A DNA stretch of 64,000 nt from Sphingopyxis sp. OAS728 (GTDB taxonomy: Bacteria > Pseudomonadota > Alphaproteobacteria > Sphingomonadales > Sphingomonadaceae). Location: positions 2,170,001 to 2,234,000 of the forward strand of contig NZ_JADBDT010000001.1 of NCBI RefSeq assembly GCF_014873485.1, read 5' to 3'. Shown here one piece after another: positions 1-8,150 of the stretch; position 1 is the first letter of the stretch, and the number at the start of each line of letters is the position of its first letter. The position numbers and the translations under genes were made by a program. The notes under the pieces were generated by a model. It was given only the letters and a program-made list of their open reading frames with translations, did not search any database and was not told the DNA's origin.

Positions 1-73
1 AAAAGTGATGACGGGCGTCGAGCCAGCCGTGGTTGGCGTGGCCCAGCGTGTCGAATTTGCGGATATCGATCAT
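1..73 (-). CDS. pirin family protein, N-terminal fragment
   Basis: Only the first 24 codons lie in the window; the gene runs off the left edge. The start is the ATG at 73-71, and the peptide contains the motif GHANHGWLDARHHF, which is the characteristic opening of pirin-like bicupin proteins (the YhhW group, metal-dependent, some with quercetin 2,3-dioxygenase activity). It is divergent from the LysR gene at 215, a common arrangement in Proteobacteria in which the LysR regulator controls pirin. Function beyond the family cannot be judged from this fragment. Confidence 0.75.
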   Translation of the reverse strand, partial: MIDIRKFDTLGHANHGWLDARHHF

Positions 74-162
74 TGGCCTTGTCCTTATCCTTGTCACCGC
101 CCCGGCATTTTTCAGTGCCCGGCGGCGTTCATCTGTTGAGGACAAAATAGTCATTGGGATCG

Positions 163-199
163 TTTCGAAAATAGCATAGATGGAAAACCATCGTTTCCA
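163..199. promoter_or_regulatory. candidate LysR operator between pirin and lysR
   Basis: The divergent intergenic region holds two dyads: the palindrome TTTCGAAA at 163-170, and TGGAAA (181-186) with seven bases before TTTCCA (194-199). The second ends just before the ribosome binding site of the LysR gene. LysR regulators usually bind such dyads in the region shared with the divergent target gene. The assignment is positional inference. Confidence 0.35.
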
Positions 200-214
200 A
201 TCAGGAGCTATTGC

Positions 215-1162
215 GTGGCACTTCCCGACTATGAAGGCTGGGCCTGTTTTGTGGCTGTCGCCGACGGCGGCAGCTTTACCGCCGCGGCGGCTTCGCTCGG
301 CCTATCGAAGGCAAGCGTGTCGAAGGCGGTGACGCGGCTCGAGGCGTCGCTCGGCATCACCCTGCTGCACAGGAGCTCGCGCGTCGTCGCGGTGTCGACC
401 GCGGGCGCGGGGCTACTTGACGAGGCGCGCGCGATGGTGGTGGCGGCGACCGCGGCGACCGAAGCGGCGCGCGGCGACCGCATCGACCTCGCGGGCCCGA
501 TCCGCCTCGCGGCGCCGATGAGCTTCGGGATCAAGGTGCTCGGCCCGCCGCTCGCCGCGTTCCTCGAACAGCATCCGGCGGTCGAGATCGAGGTGCTGCT
601 GAGCGATGCACGCCACGACCCGGTCGCCGAGGGGATCGACCTGACGCTGCGCATCGCGCCGCTCGCCGATTCGAGCCTACTCGCGCGCACGATCGCCCCG
701 GTCGCGGCGTCGGTGATCGCCAGCCCCGGCTATCTGGAGAAGCATGGCACGCCGAAACATCCGCTCGAACTCGCGGGCCACCGGCTGATCGGATACGGTC
801 ACCGGCAGCGCGCGATGCCGCTGCACTTCCATCGCAAGGGCGAGGAGGCGACCGTGCTGCCGACCGGGCCGCTGTTTGCCAACAATGGCGACGTGGCGGT
901 GCCGCTGGTGGTTGCCGGCGTGGGAATCGCCGCGCTGCCCGACTTCATCGCCGCCGAGGCGCTGGCGTCGGGCGCGGTCGTCCCGATCCTGACCGACTGG
1001 TCGCTCCCGCAGTCGCACCTGCACCTTCTCTCGCCGCCGTCACGCCTCCGCCCCGCACGCGTGCGCGCGCTCTCGGACCATCTCGTCGACACGCTGAAGA
1101 TGTCCTGTACCGGGGCACATGACCGCTATGTGACGCTTCACCATGACCGCAAAACGGCCTGA
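215..1162 (+). CDS. LysR family transcriptional regulator
   Basis: This 315-residue protein has the usual LysR size and layout: an N-terminal winged helix-turn-helix (roughly residues 5-65, including SLGLSKASVSKAVTRLE) followed by a periplasmic-binding-protein-like effector domain (about 90-295). It starts at GTG 215, preceded by AGGAG at 203-207. It most resembles the AaeR/DsdC-like LysR regulators that sit beside pirin genes, so the divergent pirin gene at the left edge is its likely target. The effector is unknown. Confidence 0.85.
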   Translation: MALPDYEGWACFVAVADGGSFTAAAASLGLSKASVSKAVTRLEASLGITLLHRSSRVVAVSTAGAGLLDEARAMVVAATAATEAARGDRIDLAGPIRLAAPMSFGIKVLGPPLAAFLEQHPAVEIEVLLSDARHDPVAEGIDLTLRIAPLADSSLLARTIAPVAASVIASPGYLEKHGTPKHPLELAGHRLIGYGHRQRAMPLHFHRKGEEATVLPTGPLFANNGDVAVPLVVAGVGIAALPDFIAAEALASGAVVPILTDWSLPQSHLHLLSPPSRLRPARVRALSDHLVDTLKMSCTGAHDRYVTLHHDRKTA

Positions 1163-1184
1163 ACCACTGTTGCAAAATGGCCGC

Positions 1185-1220
1185 GACTCGCGGACTTCTG
1201 CGGGTTAAATCAAAATTAAC
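1185..1220 (+). promoter_or_regulatory. CtrA box and GANTC site in the ctrA promoter
   Basis: TTAA (1205-1208), seven bases, TTAA (1216-1219) followed by C is a perfect match to the alphaproteobacterial CtrA recognition sequence TTAA-N7-TTAAC. It lies about 125 bp upstream of the ctrA start. A GACTC at 1185-1189 matches the CcrM methylation site GANTC. In Caulobacter, ctrA is autoregulated and its promoter is sensitive to GANTC methylation, so the same double control is plausible here. Confidence 0.75.
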
Positions 1221-1342
1221 CTTTTCCCTTCATTAGTTTCGTGGTTAATGTTCCGGCAGTCCTGCAACGGGGGGTTGGTCGGTGACATCCTTGATGGTCA
1301 CGCGATCGGTTCGCGGGATTATCGTGGAAAAAGGGGTGCCCA

Positions 1343-2050
1343 ATGCGCGTACTGCTGATCGAGGACGAGCCGACGACCGCGAAAGCGATCGACACGATGC
1401 TCACGACCGAAGGCTTCAATGTCTATACCACCGATCTCGGTGAGGAAGGCTTGGATCTCGGCAAGCTCTATGATTACGACATCATCCTGCTCGACCTGAA
1501 CCTGCCCGACATGCACGGATACGACGTGCTGAAAAAGCTCCGCACCGCGAAGGTGCAGACGCCGGTGCTGATCCTGTCGGGCATTTCGGAAATGGATTCG
1601 AAGGTGCGCTCGTTCGGCTTTGGCGCCGACGATTATGTCACCAAACCGTTCCACCGCGACGAGCTGGTCGCCCGCATCCATGCGGTCGTCCGCCGGTCGA
1701 AGGGTCACAGCCAGAGCGTCATCAAGACGGGCAAGCTGGCGGTCAATCTCGACACCAAGACGGTCGAGGTCGATACGACGCGCGTGCATCTGACCGGCAA
1801 GGAATATCAGATGCTCGAGCTGCTTTCGCTCCGCAAGGGCACGACGCTGACCAAGGAAATGTTCCTGAACCACCTTTATGGCGGCATGGACGAGCCCGAA
1901 CTCAAGATCATCGACGTCTTCATCTGCAAGCTGCGCAAGAAACTCGCGCTCGCCTGCCACGGTGAAAATTATATCGAGACGGTCTGGGGCCGCGGCTACG
2001 TCCTTCGCGACATCGACGACGAAGGCAATGAAGTGCGCCGCGTCGCCTGA
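1343..2050 (+). CDS. ctrA: cell-cycle response regulator CtrA
   Basis: The 235-residue protein is an OmpR/PhoB-type response regulator: receiver domain (about 1-118) with the acidic pocket E7-D8 and phosphoacceptor D51 in LLDLNLPD, the switch region TKPF, then a winged-helix DNA-binding domain (about 125-230) with VWGRGYVL. It matches CtrA, the master regulator of cell cycle, division, motility and DNA replication genes in alphaproteobacteria. The C-terminus ends in the hydrophobic pair Val-Ala, as in CtrA proteins that are degraded by ClpXP. The upstream region carries a CtrA box, which points to autoregulation, and a strong terminator follows directly. Confidence 0.95.
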   Translation: MRVLLIEDEPTTAKAIDTMLTTEGFNVYTTDLGEEGLDLGKLYDYDIILLDLNLPDMHGYDVLKKLRTAKVQTPVLILSGISEMDSKVRSFGFGADDYVTKPFHRDELVARIHAVVRRSKGHSQSVIKTGKLAVNLDTKTVEVDTTRVHLTGKEYQMLELLSLRKGTTLTKEMFLNHLYGGMDEPELKIIDVFICKLRKKLALACHGENYIETVWGRGYVLRDIDDEGNEVRRVA

Positions 2051-2083
2051 GGCGTAACGCTTCGCAAGATTTACCGAGGGAAG

Positions 2084-2116
2084 CCGGCGCGGAGCGATCC
2101 GCGCCGGTTTTCTTTT
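2084..2116 (+). terminator. rho-independent terminator after ctrA
   Basis: A perfect 10 bp GC-rich stem (2084-2093 with 2098-2107) closes a GCGA tetraloop and is followed by TTTTCTTTT (2108-2116). It begins 34 bp after the ctrA stop codon. This is the best intrinsic terminator in the window. Confidence 0.93.
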
Positions 2117-2186
2117 GTGCGGAGCCAAACGCGCCGTCGCCCTGCGTCCGATTGCGCGGGTCGCAGGCGGTGTTAGACTGCCCGCG

Positions 2187-2768
2187 ATGATCAGGCGAAC
2201 CATGACCCTTGCGTTTGTCGTCGCCGCCTTTGCGGCCGTCACGGAGCCTGGTGCAGCCGCGACCGGGGCGGTACGCGTCACGACCTCGATCGAAGCGGAT
2301 ATGTCGCGCACCATGGTCCATGAAGTGCTGGTCGATGCACCAGTGGCGGACGTGTGGACCGCGATCTCGACCCCGCAGGGCTGGATGAGCTGGGCGGTGC
2401 CCGCGGCGTGGATCTCGCCGGCCGATCCAGACATACTCGAAACCAGTTACGACCGCACCGAGGCTCCGGGCGGCCCGGGGACGGTCCAGCAGCGGTTCGT
2501 GGCGCGGATCCCCGGGCGCCTGCTCGTGTTCCGCACGATCAAGGCGCCTGCGGGATTTCCGCATTGGGAAACCTATCGCGGTGTCACCAGCCTGTTCGAG
2601 ATCGAGCCTGCGGGGCGCCAGACCCGCGTACGACTGACCTCGACGGGCTATCCCGACAATGATGCCGGCCGGGCGCTGATCGCCTTCTTCGAGCGCGGCA
2701 ACGCCCAGACGCTGGAAAACCTCCAGCGCCGTTTCGTGACCGGGCCGGTGGATTGGGAAAAGCGCTGA
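2187..2768 (+). CDS. secreted SRPBCC (START-like) domain protein
   Basis: From the ATG at 2187 this is a 193-residue protein. It begins with a signal peptide (MIRRTMTLAFVVAAFAA, cleavage near the AAA at about 25) and continues as a single SRPBCC/AHSA1-like domain (about 45-185, with VDAPVADVWTAISTPQGW). Such domains form a deep hydrophobic ligand pocket. An upstream in-frame extension to 2115 overlaps the ctrA terminator and would spoil the signal peptide, so I reject it. The ligand and pathway are unknown. It is a stand-alone gene. Confidence 0.75.
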   Translation: MIRRTMTLAFVVAAFAAVTEPGAAATGAVRVTTSIEADMSRTMVHEVLVDAPVADVWTAISTPQGWMSWAVPAAWISPADPDILETSYDRTEAPGGPGTVQQRFVARIPGRLLVFRTIKAPAGFPHWETYRGVTSLFEIEPAGRQTRVRLTSTGYPDNDAGRALIAFFERGNAQTLENLQRRFVTGPVDWEKR

Positions 2769-2884
2769 CCCGCACGCGCGATGGCTGCGACCGGAAGGGA
2801 CCGCCCCACTTCGAATATCGCAAAACTTCGCTCTTTATCCAGCAGGCATTCCGCCTCGACCGCGGACAAAAGGCACGACTGTAC

Positions 2885-2964
2885 CAGTCGATGGATCGCA
2901 CCCGACTGCGCAATCGCGGCGCCGGAAACGGGCCGTCAACGCGCCAGAGTCGCACGCTACCACG
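2885..2964 (-). pseudogene. remnant of an acyltransferase C-terminus
   Basis: About 80 bp on the minus strand match the 3' end of the acyltransferase gene at 5613-6983. Positions 2885-2924 match 5631-5670 at 33 of 40 bases, and a second block around 2944-2955 matches 5691-5702 at 11 of 12. In translation the fragment reads VRLW.V..PF and then, after a one-base frameshift, GAAIAQ.G.IHRL.QS, as in the intact copy. No start codon or upstream body remains. The rest of 2769-3016 holds no gene that I can support. Confidence 0.65.
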
Positions 2965-2981
2965 ACCCGTCAGCAGAAGCC

Positions 2982-3019
2982 TTGACAGATAACTCTACAT
3001 ATGTGACTTTTAGTACATG
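2982..3019 (+). promoter_or_regulatory. padR promoter and PadR-type operator
   Basis: A consensus -35 box TTGACA (2982-2987) is followed, 17 bases later, by a weak -10 (GACTTT, 3005-3010) whose predicted transcription start falls at or within a base of the ATG at 3017, implying a leaderless mRNA. ATGT (3001-3004), ten bases, ACAT (3015-3018) forms the ATGT/ACAT dyad typical of PadR operators and overlaps the -10 and start codon. The nested palindrome ACATATGT lies at 2997-3004. Autorepression is the natural reading. Confidence 0.55.
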
Positions 3020-3319
3020 GTTCGATCGCGACGCCCTTCGAAGCAGATGTTGCTCCTTCTCTATGCGCTTTCGGTGCGCACCCAGCAGTGGCGGCACGGC
3101 TATGAGCTGATGAAGGAGACCGGCCTTCAATCGGGGACGCTCTATCCGCTGCTGATGCGCATGTCCGAGCAGGGCCTGGTCGAGGCCGAGTGGCGCGAGC
3201 CGGAGCGGCCGGGTCGCCCGGCCCGTCACGCCTATCGCCTGACCGCGGCTGGCGTGACGCTGGCGCGGGAAGTGGCGCCGGCAGCAGGTGCATTCGCCCC
3301 GGAGTTTATACGCGCATGA
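3017..3319 (+). CDS. PadR family transcriptional regulator
   Basis: A 100-residue protein consisting almost entirely of the PadR winged-helix domain. Recognition region HGYELMKETGLQSGTLYPLL (about 31-50) and the wing (GRPARHAYRLTAAG) are intact. It lacks the long C-terminal dimerisation helices of subfamily-1 PadR proteins, so it belongs to the short subfamily. No Shine-Dalgarno is visible; the mRNA is probably leaderless. Its stop overlaps the start of the next gene (ATGA), so the two are translationally coupled. It probably represses its own operon. Confidence 0.9.
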   Translation: MVRSRRPSKQMLLLLYALSVRTQQWRHGYELMKETGLQSGTLYPLLMRMSEQGLVEAEWREPERPGRPARHAYRLTAAGVTLAREVAPAAGAFAPEFIRA

Positions 3320-3942
3320 GAACGCCCGTCGCCCGAGCCATGATGACGCTGGCCACAGCTTGCATGGAAGAGAAGCATCGCGAATGGGGGCTCGCCATGC
3401 AGGCCGAGCTCGAAGAGGCAATCGACGCCGGCAAGCCGCTGCGCTTTGCATTCGGTTGTCTGGTCGCCGCGTTGCGCAGGATGCCGGTGCATAATGAGGG
3501 GCGCTTCAGCTTGACGGCGCACGCCTTCGCGCTCGGGCTACTGATCCCCGTTGCCGCGCTTCAGATCGGCCTCGCACTATTCGGCTTTCCGCACACGCTG
3601 GCCCGCGGCAGCGCCCTGACCTCGGGTCAGAACGCCCTTCTCGCCGGCACCTATCATGCCACGATTCCGTTGCTGGTGGTGCTCATGCTGGTGCTCGCGA
3701 TCGGGCATTTGGGAATGGCATGGTTGCTACTGAATCGCGACTGGCCGCGCGTCGTCAAGGCGGGCGCGCTGACGCTGTCGACGACGATTGCCATCGTGAC
3801 GTTCATGGCGGTGCTGAACCTTGAGATCGACCAAGCCCTGCTGCAAGGCGCCATTCTTGTGGTTGAACTGGCGGTGCTGGCAGGGCTGGCATCGTGGCAC
3901 ACCGATTTACCGCAACCCGCCGAGGCCGACCCCGCGGCCTGA
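3316..3942 (+). CDS. PadR-coupled four-helix membrane protein
   Basis: The start is the ATG at 3316 that overlaps the padR stop, giving 208 residues. The N-terminal 65 residues are soluble and include HREWGLAMQAELEEA; about four hydrophobic segments follow (near 72-95, 112-138, 148-165 and 175-192). Membrane proteins of this kind are regularly encoded directly behind short PadR regulators and are thought to act as their partner or output, but the biochemistry is unknown. I do not recognise a named family with certainty. Confidence 0.75.
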   Translation: MRTPVARAMMTLATACMEEKHREWGLAMQAELEEAIDAGKPLRFAFGCLVAALRRMPVHNEGRFSLTAHAFALGLLIPVAALQIGLALFGFPHTLARGSALTSGQNALLAGTYHATIPLLVVLMLVLAIGHLGMAWLLLNRDWPRVVKAGALTLSTTIAIVTFMAVLNLEIDQALLQGAILVVELAVLAGLASWHTDLPQPAEADPAA

Positions 3943-3972
3943 CAACCGCCCGGAAGGACACCACTGACTGAC

Positions 3973-4004
3973 CGCACGGCCGCGTGCCGATGCGCGGCCG
4001 TGCG
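3973..4004 (+). other. strong hairpin between membrane gene and serine hydrolase
   Basis: A perfect 12 bp GC-rich stem (3973-3984 with 3993-4004) closes an 8-base loop. No T-run follows, so it is not a classical intrinsic terminator. It lies between the stop at 3942 and the start at 4054, and could partly terminate transcription or protect a processed mRNA end. Confidence 0.5.
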
Positions 4005-4053
4005 CCTGTCGCATGGCTATGCCGACCCTCGCCCGATCAAAGAGAGGATACCG

Positions 4054-5568
4054 ATGCCAGGAATGAACCATGGGCTCGCATCATTTGGCACAGCCATGGC
4101 CGTGCTGATTGCCGCCCCCGCCGCCGCGCAGCCGGGCAGCTGCCCCTCCCCTGCCGAGGCTGTGGGCGGGCCGAGCAACGCGCATAGCCGCTATATCGAG
4201 GCAAATCTGCAGCCCCCGATCGTCGAAAAGGGGGCCAAGCCGTTCAGCCTCGCCGAACGCATGCGCCGATATGATGTGCCCGGGCTCAGCGTCGCCGTGA
4301 TCCACGATGGCAAGCTCGACTGGACACGCGGCTGGGGCATTCGCGATCTCACGAGCTGCGCGCCGGTCACGCCGGACACCGCCTTCCAGGCCGCGTCGAT
4401 CAGCAAGGTCGTGGCGGCGATGGTGGCGCTGCGACTGGTAGAGCAGGGCAGGATCGGGCTCGACAGCGATATCAACGGCGCGCTGCGTTCCTGGCAGTTG
4501 CCGAAGGATCCGAAGCTGGCGCCGGGCGGCGTCACGCTGCGCCAGTTACTGAGCCATACTGCCGGACTCGGCGTTCATGGTTTCGATCGCGGGTACCTGC
4601 CCGGCGAGGCCCTCCCCACGACCGTCCAGATCCTCGATGGCTTGCCGCCGGCCGACAGCCAGCCCGTTCGCAGCATATTTCCCGCGGGCGCGCAATTTCG
4701 ATATTCGGGCGGCGGTTATATGGTGGCGCAACTCGCGCTTTCCGACGTGAGCGGCATGTCGTTTTCCGATCTTGCCGAGCGTGAGGTGCTGGGTCCGCTT
4801 GGCATGACCCGCAGCGCCTTTGCCATGCCTCCGTCAGCCGCGATCCGCACCGACATGGCGTTCGGGTCCGCTCATGGCGCGACGATCCCGGGCTATTATG
4901 TCGTCGTCCCCCAACTGGCGGCCGGGGGGCTGTGGGCCAGTTCTGGCGACCTCGCGCGCCTGCTGATCGACCTTCAGGCATCCGGCGCGGGCGAGAAGGG
5001 TCACCGCCTTTCGCCCGCCATGACGCGCGCGATGATGACGCCGGTCAAGGACAATTGGGGGCTCGGGCTTGCCCTTTACCGGGACGGTGTCCCGCGCTTC
5101 GGCCACGACGGCGTGAACCCCGGATTCGAATCCTTCATGGCCGCCTATGTCGGCAAGGGCGAAGGGATCGTCGTCCTGACCAATGGCGGCGACGGCCGGC
5201 GGCTCATCAACGAAGTCGTGCGCGCCGTTGCGGCCGACTATGGTTGGCCGGATATCGCGGTGCCGGCCACCGAGGCGAAGACATTGCCGCTCGCGCAGCT
5301 TTCCAAGGCGGCGGGGCGCTTCGAGGGTAGCGGGCTCAACATCGACATCGACGCGCGACCCGAGGGATTGTTTGCGAAGTTCGTCGGCGCCCCCGCCTCC
5401 GCGGCCGAACGGCTGGTCGCGCTCTCACCCACGCGCTTTCGATCCGAAGCGCTTGGCATCACGGTCGAGTTCGCGCCGGACTTTTCAAGCTTCACCTTCA
5501 TCGATGGCGGTCCTCCGATGCGGGTGGTGCGGACGATGGCGGCGCCCCCGGCGACGAAAGGCAGTTAG
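4054..5568 (+). CDS. secreted serine hydrolase, beta-lactamase/DD-peptidase fold
   Basis: From ATG 4054, with AGAGAGG at 4041-4047, the protein has 504 residues. It has a signal peptide (cleavage near AAAQ, about 26) and a class C beta-lactamase-like domain. The catalytic SxxK is S115-I-S-K118, followed by a YSG motif in FRYSGGGYMVAQ and a HDG motif in RFGHDGVNPGFES. A C-terminal lipocalin-like tail (about 425-500) follows. The family includes esterases and peptidases as well as true beta-lactamases, so I make no substrate claim. It lies downstream of the padR pair and may be part of the same regulon. Confidence 0.85.
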   Translation: MPGMNHGLASFGTAMAVLIAAPAAAQPGSCPSPAEAVGGPSNAHSRYIEANLQPPIVEKGAKPFSLAERMRRYDVPGLSVAVIHDGKLDWTRGWGIRDLTSCAPVTPDTAFQAASISKVVAAMVALRLVEQGRIGLDSDINGALRSWQLPKDPKLAPGGVTLRQLLSHTAGLGVHGFDRGYLPGEALPTTVQILDGLPPADSQPVRSIFPAGAQFRYSGGGYMVAQLALSDVSGMSFSDLAEREVLGPLGMTRSAFAMPPSAAIRTDMAFGSAHGATIPGYYVVVPQLAAGGLWASSGDLARLLIDLQASGAGEKGHRLSPAMTRAMMTPVKDNWGLGLALYRDGVPRFGHDGVNPGFESFMAAYVGKGEGIVVLTNGGDGRRLINEVVRAVAADYGWPDIAVPATEAKTLPLAQLSKAAGRFEGSGLNIDIDARPEGLFAKFVGAPASAAERLVALSPTRFRSEALGITVEFAPDFSSFTFIDGGPPMRVVRTMAAPPATKGS

Positions 5569-5612
5569 TTGATCGCCGAGCCCGCGAGGCTGGGAACGAC
5601 GCCGGTGACAGG

Positions 5613-6983
5613 TCAGGCCCGCGATTGCGACAGTCGATGGATCGGGCCGAATTGCGCGATCGCAGCGCCGACGAAGGGTAGCGCGACGAGCCAGAGGCGC
5701 ACACCCGTCACGCCGAGCGGGCTCGCGATGCTGATCGCCGCGGTGGCGCCGAGCCCAGCACAGATGAAGATCAGTCCGACGATCAGGCGCCAGTGCGGCA
5801 CCTCGCCGCTGTCCTTGCTCGCGCGTTCGTAGCGGGCGAAGAGGGTGATCAGCGGAAAAAGCGCCGCGATATAGAGAGCAAACCAAATGGGCCGCGCGAG
5901 CCACCATGGCGCGCTGCCGGGCGCCACATCGAGCCCGATCCCGCCGAGCAGCCACGCCGCGACCATCACGAGGACGAAGGCGGTGAGGTGCCAGAGATAG
6001 ATCGTCATGATCATGCCGTTGACGAGCACGACGCCGATCCAGATGCGAAGGCTATCGAGCATCCGCCGCCCCGCAGGCTCGAGCGCGAGCGCGAAGCCCG
6101 CCTGCGCGATGCCGAGCGCCAGCAGCGCGATCGTCGGCGGCATCGAATTGCTGAGGCCGCTTCCCGGCACGCCGATCATCGCGACCGGATAGGGCCCGAA
6201 ACCGACAAGCAAGCCGAGCGCGACCAGCCCGCCGATGCCCCACAGCAGCGCCCTGCCCGGCCTCAGCCGCCCCTCGCTCCACGCGAAGCCGAGCTGGTGG
6301 ATCGCGAGCCAGACAAAGCCGAAGTTGAGGAAATTGACGTAGGGCACGCCGAAGCGCAGCGCCGCAACATCGATCGCGACCGCGCCCGCACCGAGCATCC
6401 AGAAGGAAGCGAAGCCCCAGCGTTTCCACGCCCGCCACGTCAACGGCACAACAGCCGCGACCATCAGGTAAACCGACAGGAACCACACCGGGATCAAAGC
6501 AAGCTGCGCCGCCATCGCGACGACGCCGCGATCGACCCCCGCGAGCGTTCCGAACATCGCGACGAGCGTCCAGATCAGGAACAATGGCAACACCGGGTTG
6601 ATCAGCCGCTGCAAGCGCCCGCTATACCAGCTTTCGTACGAGCCGCCCTTGCGCAGCGTCGCGGCCCACGACATGCCGTTCGAGAAACCGCCGACGAGGA
6701 AGAAGAGCGGCATCACCTGGAATCCCCAGGTCAGCCACTGCGTCCACGGCAATATGCCGAGCAGGTGTCCGCCCTCGACCGCGCCATCCTTCATATAGGG
6801 CGCTGCGACGAGCCAGTGGCCGACGACCACCGCAAGAATCGACAGCGCGCGGAGGAAATCGACGTAGCGATTGCGCTCGGGCGGCGCCTGTCCGGCCATC
6901 TCTTGCGCACGCGACCAGATGCTCTTGCGGCGGATGCCCTCGCGGCTTTCGGTCAATATCCCATCCCTTCCCCAATCAGGCAT
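5613..6983 (-). CDS. acyltransferase family 3 integral membrane protein
   Basis: A protein of about 456 residues with ten or more predicted transmembrane helices. The motif RYVDFLRALSILAVVVGHW near the N-terminus has the Arg and His expected in acyltransferase-3 (OafA/NodX-like) enzymes, which transfer acyl groups to extracytoplasmic sugars or lipids. The start is uncertain: ATG 6983 is used here, but a TTG at about 6957 behind a GGAAGG sequence, or ATG 6899, is also possible. Its last codons are duplicated as a decayed fragment at 2885-2964. The acceptor is unknown. Confidence 0.8.
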   Translation of the reverse strand: MPDWGRDGILTESREGIRRKSIWSRAQEMAGQAPPERNRYVDFLRALSILAVVVGHWLVAAPYMKDGAVEGGHLLGILPWTQWLTWGFQVMPLFFLVGGFSNGMSWAATLRKGGSYESWYSGRLQRLINPVLPLFLIWTLVAMFGTLAGVDRGVVAMAAQLALIPVWFLSVYLMVAAVVPLTWRAWKRWGFASFWMLGAGAVAIDVAALRFGVPYVNFLNFGFVWLAIHQLGFAWSEGRLRPGRALLWGIGGLVALGLLVGFGPYPVAMIGVPGSGLSNSMPPTIALLALGIAQAGFALALEPAGRRMLDSLRIWIGVVLVNGMIMTIYLWHLTAFVLVMVAAWLLGGIGLDVAPGSAPWWLARPIWFALYIAALFPLITLFARYERASKDSGEVPHWRLIVGLIFICAGLGATAAISIASPLGVTGVRLWLVALPFVGAAIAQFGPIHRLSQSRA

Positions 6984-7100
6984 CCAACTTAGGGGCGCCC
7001 GGCGCGAGCTCAAGTCTTTGTGGGCAAAAGCCTCAAGCGAAACTTATTGCGAATAAATCGCAACAACGCCATGATGCGAGCCTTGAGCAGGGGACAGGCC

Positions 7101-8099
7101 ATGACCGCCATCGACAGCATCGCCGCACTCGAAGCCGTGGTGGGCAAGGCCCCGCCCGCGATCGACCTCAAGGTGATTGACCATCTCGACGCCACCGCGC
7201 TGCGCTGGCTCGCCGCCTCGCCGCTGATGTTCGCGGGTACCGGCGGCGACGCCGGCATCGCGATCACGCTCGCTGGCGGGGCTCCGGGTTTCGCGCGCGG
7301 CGACGCGGCAGTGCTTTCGATTCCGCTGGAGTTTTTCGACGACCCCGGCTTGCTGCGCCCCGGCGCGGGTTTCGGTTCGCTGTTCCTGCTCCCCGGGATC
7401 GGCGAGACATTGCGCATCAACGGCCGCGTGGCGAGCGCCGACGGCGTCGCGCGGATCGCGGTCGAGGAATGTTATGTCCATTGCGCCAAGGCGCTGATCC
7501 GATCGGACTTCTGGAAAGCCGAACCCGACGAAAGCGCGCCAGCCGACCCCGATGCTTTCGTCGCCGCAAGCCGCTTCATGGCGCTTGCGACGATCGATCC
7601 CAAGGGCGCCGCCGACCTTAGCCCCAAGGGCGATCCAGCAGGGCTGATGGCGCGCAAGGACGGCGACGCACTCTGCTTCCCGGACCGCCCGGGCAACCGG
7701 CGCACCGACAGTTTCCGTAACATCATCGCGCAGCCGCGCATCGCCGCGGCGCTGCTCATCCCGGGCGCCAGTTCGGTCGCGACCTTCACCGGATCGGCGG
7801 CGCTGACGAGCGACGAAGCCGCGCGTGCACCCTTCACTGTCGGCGACAAGCAGCCGCTGCTGACGGCGCGTGTCGACGATCTCGCGATCCGCATCGCGCC
7901 CAGCGCCGCGCTGCGCCGAGCCGCGCTGTGGCCCGCCGCGGCTGCTCCGGCGGACATCAGTCCCGCCAAGATGTTCGCCGAGCATCTGCGGCTCAACAAA
8001 AACAAGGGCATAGGCGCACGAATCGCCAGCGCGGTGGTTTCGATTCCCGGCTTTATGCAAAAGGGCCTCGACAAGGATTACAAAGACAACCTCTACTAA
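7101..8099 (+). CDS. pyridoxamine 5'-phosphate oxidase family protein
   Basis: The start at ATG 7101 has AGGGGA at 7089-7094; the protein has 332 residues. The C-terminal two thirds match the PNPOx-like split-barrel FMN-binding family of the MSMEG_1061 type (FMALATIDPKGAADLSPKGD, then FPDRPGNRRTDSFRNI). The N-terminal 130 residues contain a hydrophobic, conserved-looking extra domain. These proteins bind flavin and reduce unknown substrates; a role in vitamin B6 synthesis is not implied. It is probably transcribed alone, 51 bp upstream of parC. Confidence 0.75.
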   Translation: MTAIDSIAALEAVVGKAPPAIDLKVIDHLDATALRWLAASPLMFAGTGGDAGIAITLAGGAPGFARGDAAVLSIPLEFFDDPGLLRPGAGFGSLFLLPGIGETLRINGRVASADGVARIAVEECYVHCAKALIRSDFWKAEPDESAPADPDAFVAASRFMALATIDPKGAADLSPKGDPAGLMARKDGDALCFPDRPGNRRTDSFRNIIAQPRIAAALLIPGASSVATFTGSAALTSDEAARAPFTVGDKQPLLTARVDDLAIRIAPSAALRRAALWPAAAAPADISPAKMFAEHLRLNKNKGIGARIASAVVSIPGFMQKGLDKDYKDNLY

Positions 8100-8150
8100 T
8101 CCGCATCCCCCTTTGCCTTGGCGCGTCAGCCTTGCTATCGGCTCCGGACA

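Noticed and set aside
1233..1248. Second possible CtrA box (TTAG-N8-TTAA)
   Set aside because: The spacing is 8 rather than 7 and one half-site is imperfect.
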